Assembly (NCBI GenBank): GCA_000467715.1
Contig: AJFK01000079.1
Location: forward strand, 1-56,963
DNA length: 56,963 nucleotides
Reading direction: 5' to 3'
Source of the DNA: Hysterium pulicare CBS 123377
Lineage: Eukaryota > Ascomycota > Dothideomycetes > Hysteriales > Hysteriaceae
Of this stretch, positions 56,860-56,963 are shown piece by piece. The notes under the pieces are model-generated. The model saw only the letters and a list, made by a program, of their open reading frames with translations. It searched no databases and had not been told where the DNA came from. Position 1 is the stretch's first letter, and each line of letters starts with the position of its first letter. The translations under genes were made by a program, and so were the position numbers.

Positions 56860-56963
56860 GCAGAATAAGAGTACTTATCCTTCTTCTATTAGATATAAAC
56901 TTTGCTTATTATATAAACTTAACTTATTATAATTATTTCTAAAATATAGTATTTCTAAAATAT
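56860..56963. other. AT-rich right edge
   Basis: From ~56,885 the sequence is almost only A and T (TATAAACTT and TTATTATA words), similar to the patch at 44,870-44,960. It may be the beginning of an AT-rich, RIP-affected block beyond the window. Confidence 0.4.

Overview
The window comes from a filamentous ascomycete (Pezizomycotina, possibly a leotiomycete, though the lineage is a guess). The evidence is short 46-120 nt introns with GTRNGT donors and CTRAC-like branch sites, plus fungus-typical genes: haspin kinase, a Hal4/Sat4-type kinase, a Rom2-type RhoGEF, a Dal5/Tna1-type transporter, a StcW-type Baeyer-Villiger monooxygenase and a UstYa (DUF3328) protein. No tRNA, rRNA or CRISPR array was recognised. 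Exon boundaries were read by eye and accepted only where the reading phases agreed.

Layout. 0.5-3.5 kb: divergent CCDC97-like gene and a membrane spermidine-synthase-fold protein. 3.9-4.85 kb: a degenerate ~64-bp tandem array of small palindromes. 6.3-8.3 kb: intact Hal4-type kinase. 8.4-16.7 kb: gene-poor, with two decayed reading frames (one an unknown protein, one a SAP/UBZ4/SANT-like protein). 16.7-24.5 kb: intact core block (haspin, a five-exon mitochondrial-type SDR, a tail-anchored inositol 5-phosphatase, a small unknown protein). 24.5-30.2 kb: gene-poor. 30.2-34.4 kb: a zinc-cluster-type transcription factor that lacks its zinc cluster and has two stop codons, convergent with an intact nine-exon MFS transporter. 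36.0-41.2 kb: intact 1698-residue RhoGEF. 42.3-57 kb: accessory region with a BVMO carrying one internal stop, a BTB protein, a decayed RiPP-like locus, a decayed HeLo-like/HET-S-like gene, a broken membrane protein, a tandem EthD-like protein and a fungal multi-pass membrane protein.

The most interesting locus is 47.2-49.6 kb. A minus-strand three-exon frame encodes a signal peptide followed by four in-frame copies of an FFN(E/K)(N/D)W repeat separated by dibasic (Kex2-like) sites. It lies head-to-head with a UstYa-family oxidase-like gene. That is the architecture of a dikaritin (ustiloxin/asperipin/phomopsin-type) ribosomal peptide pathway. Both genes are damaged: the precursor has three in-frame stops, two of them at the aligned Trp position of the repeat; the UstYa gene has lost both His of its second HxxHC motif and has a frameshift near its C terminus.

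Several accessory genes carry only one to three lesions each, while the long core genes (1698, 694, 658, 519 and 371 residues) are uninterrupted. This argues for biological gene decay rather than poor sequence quality.
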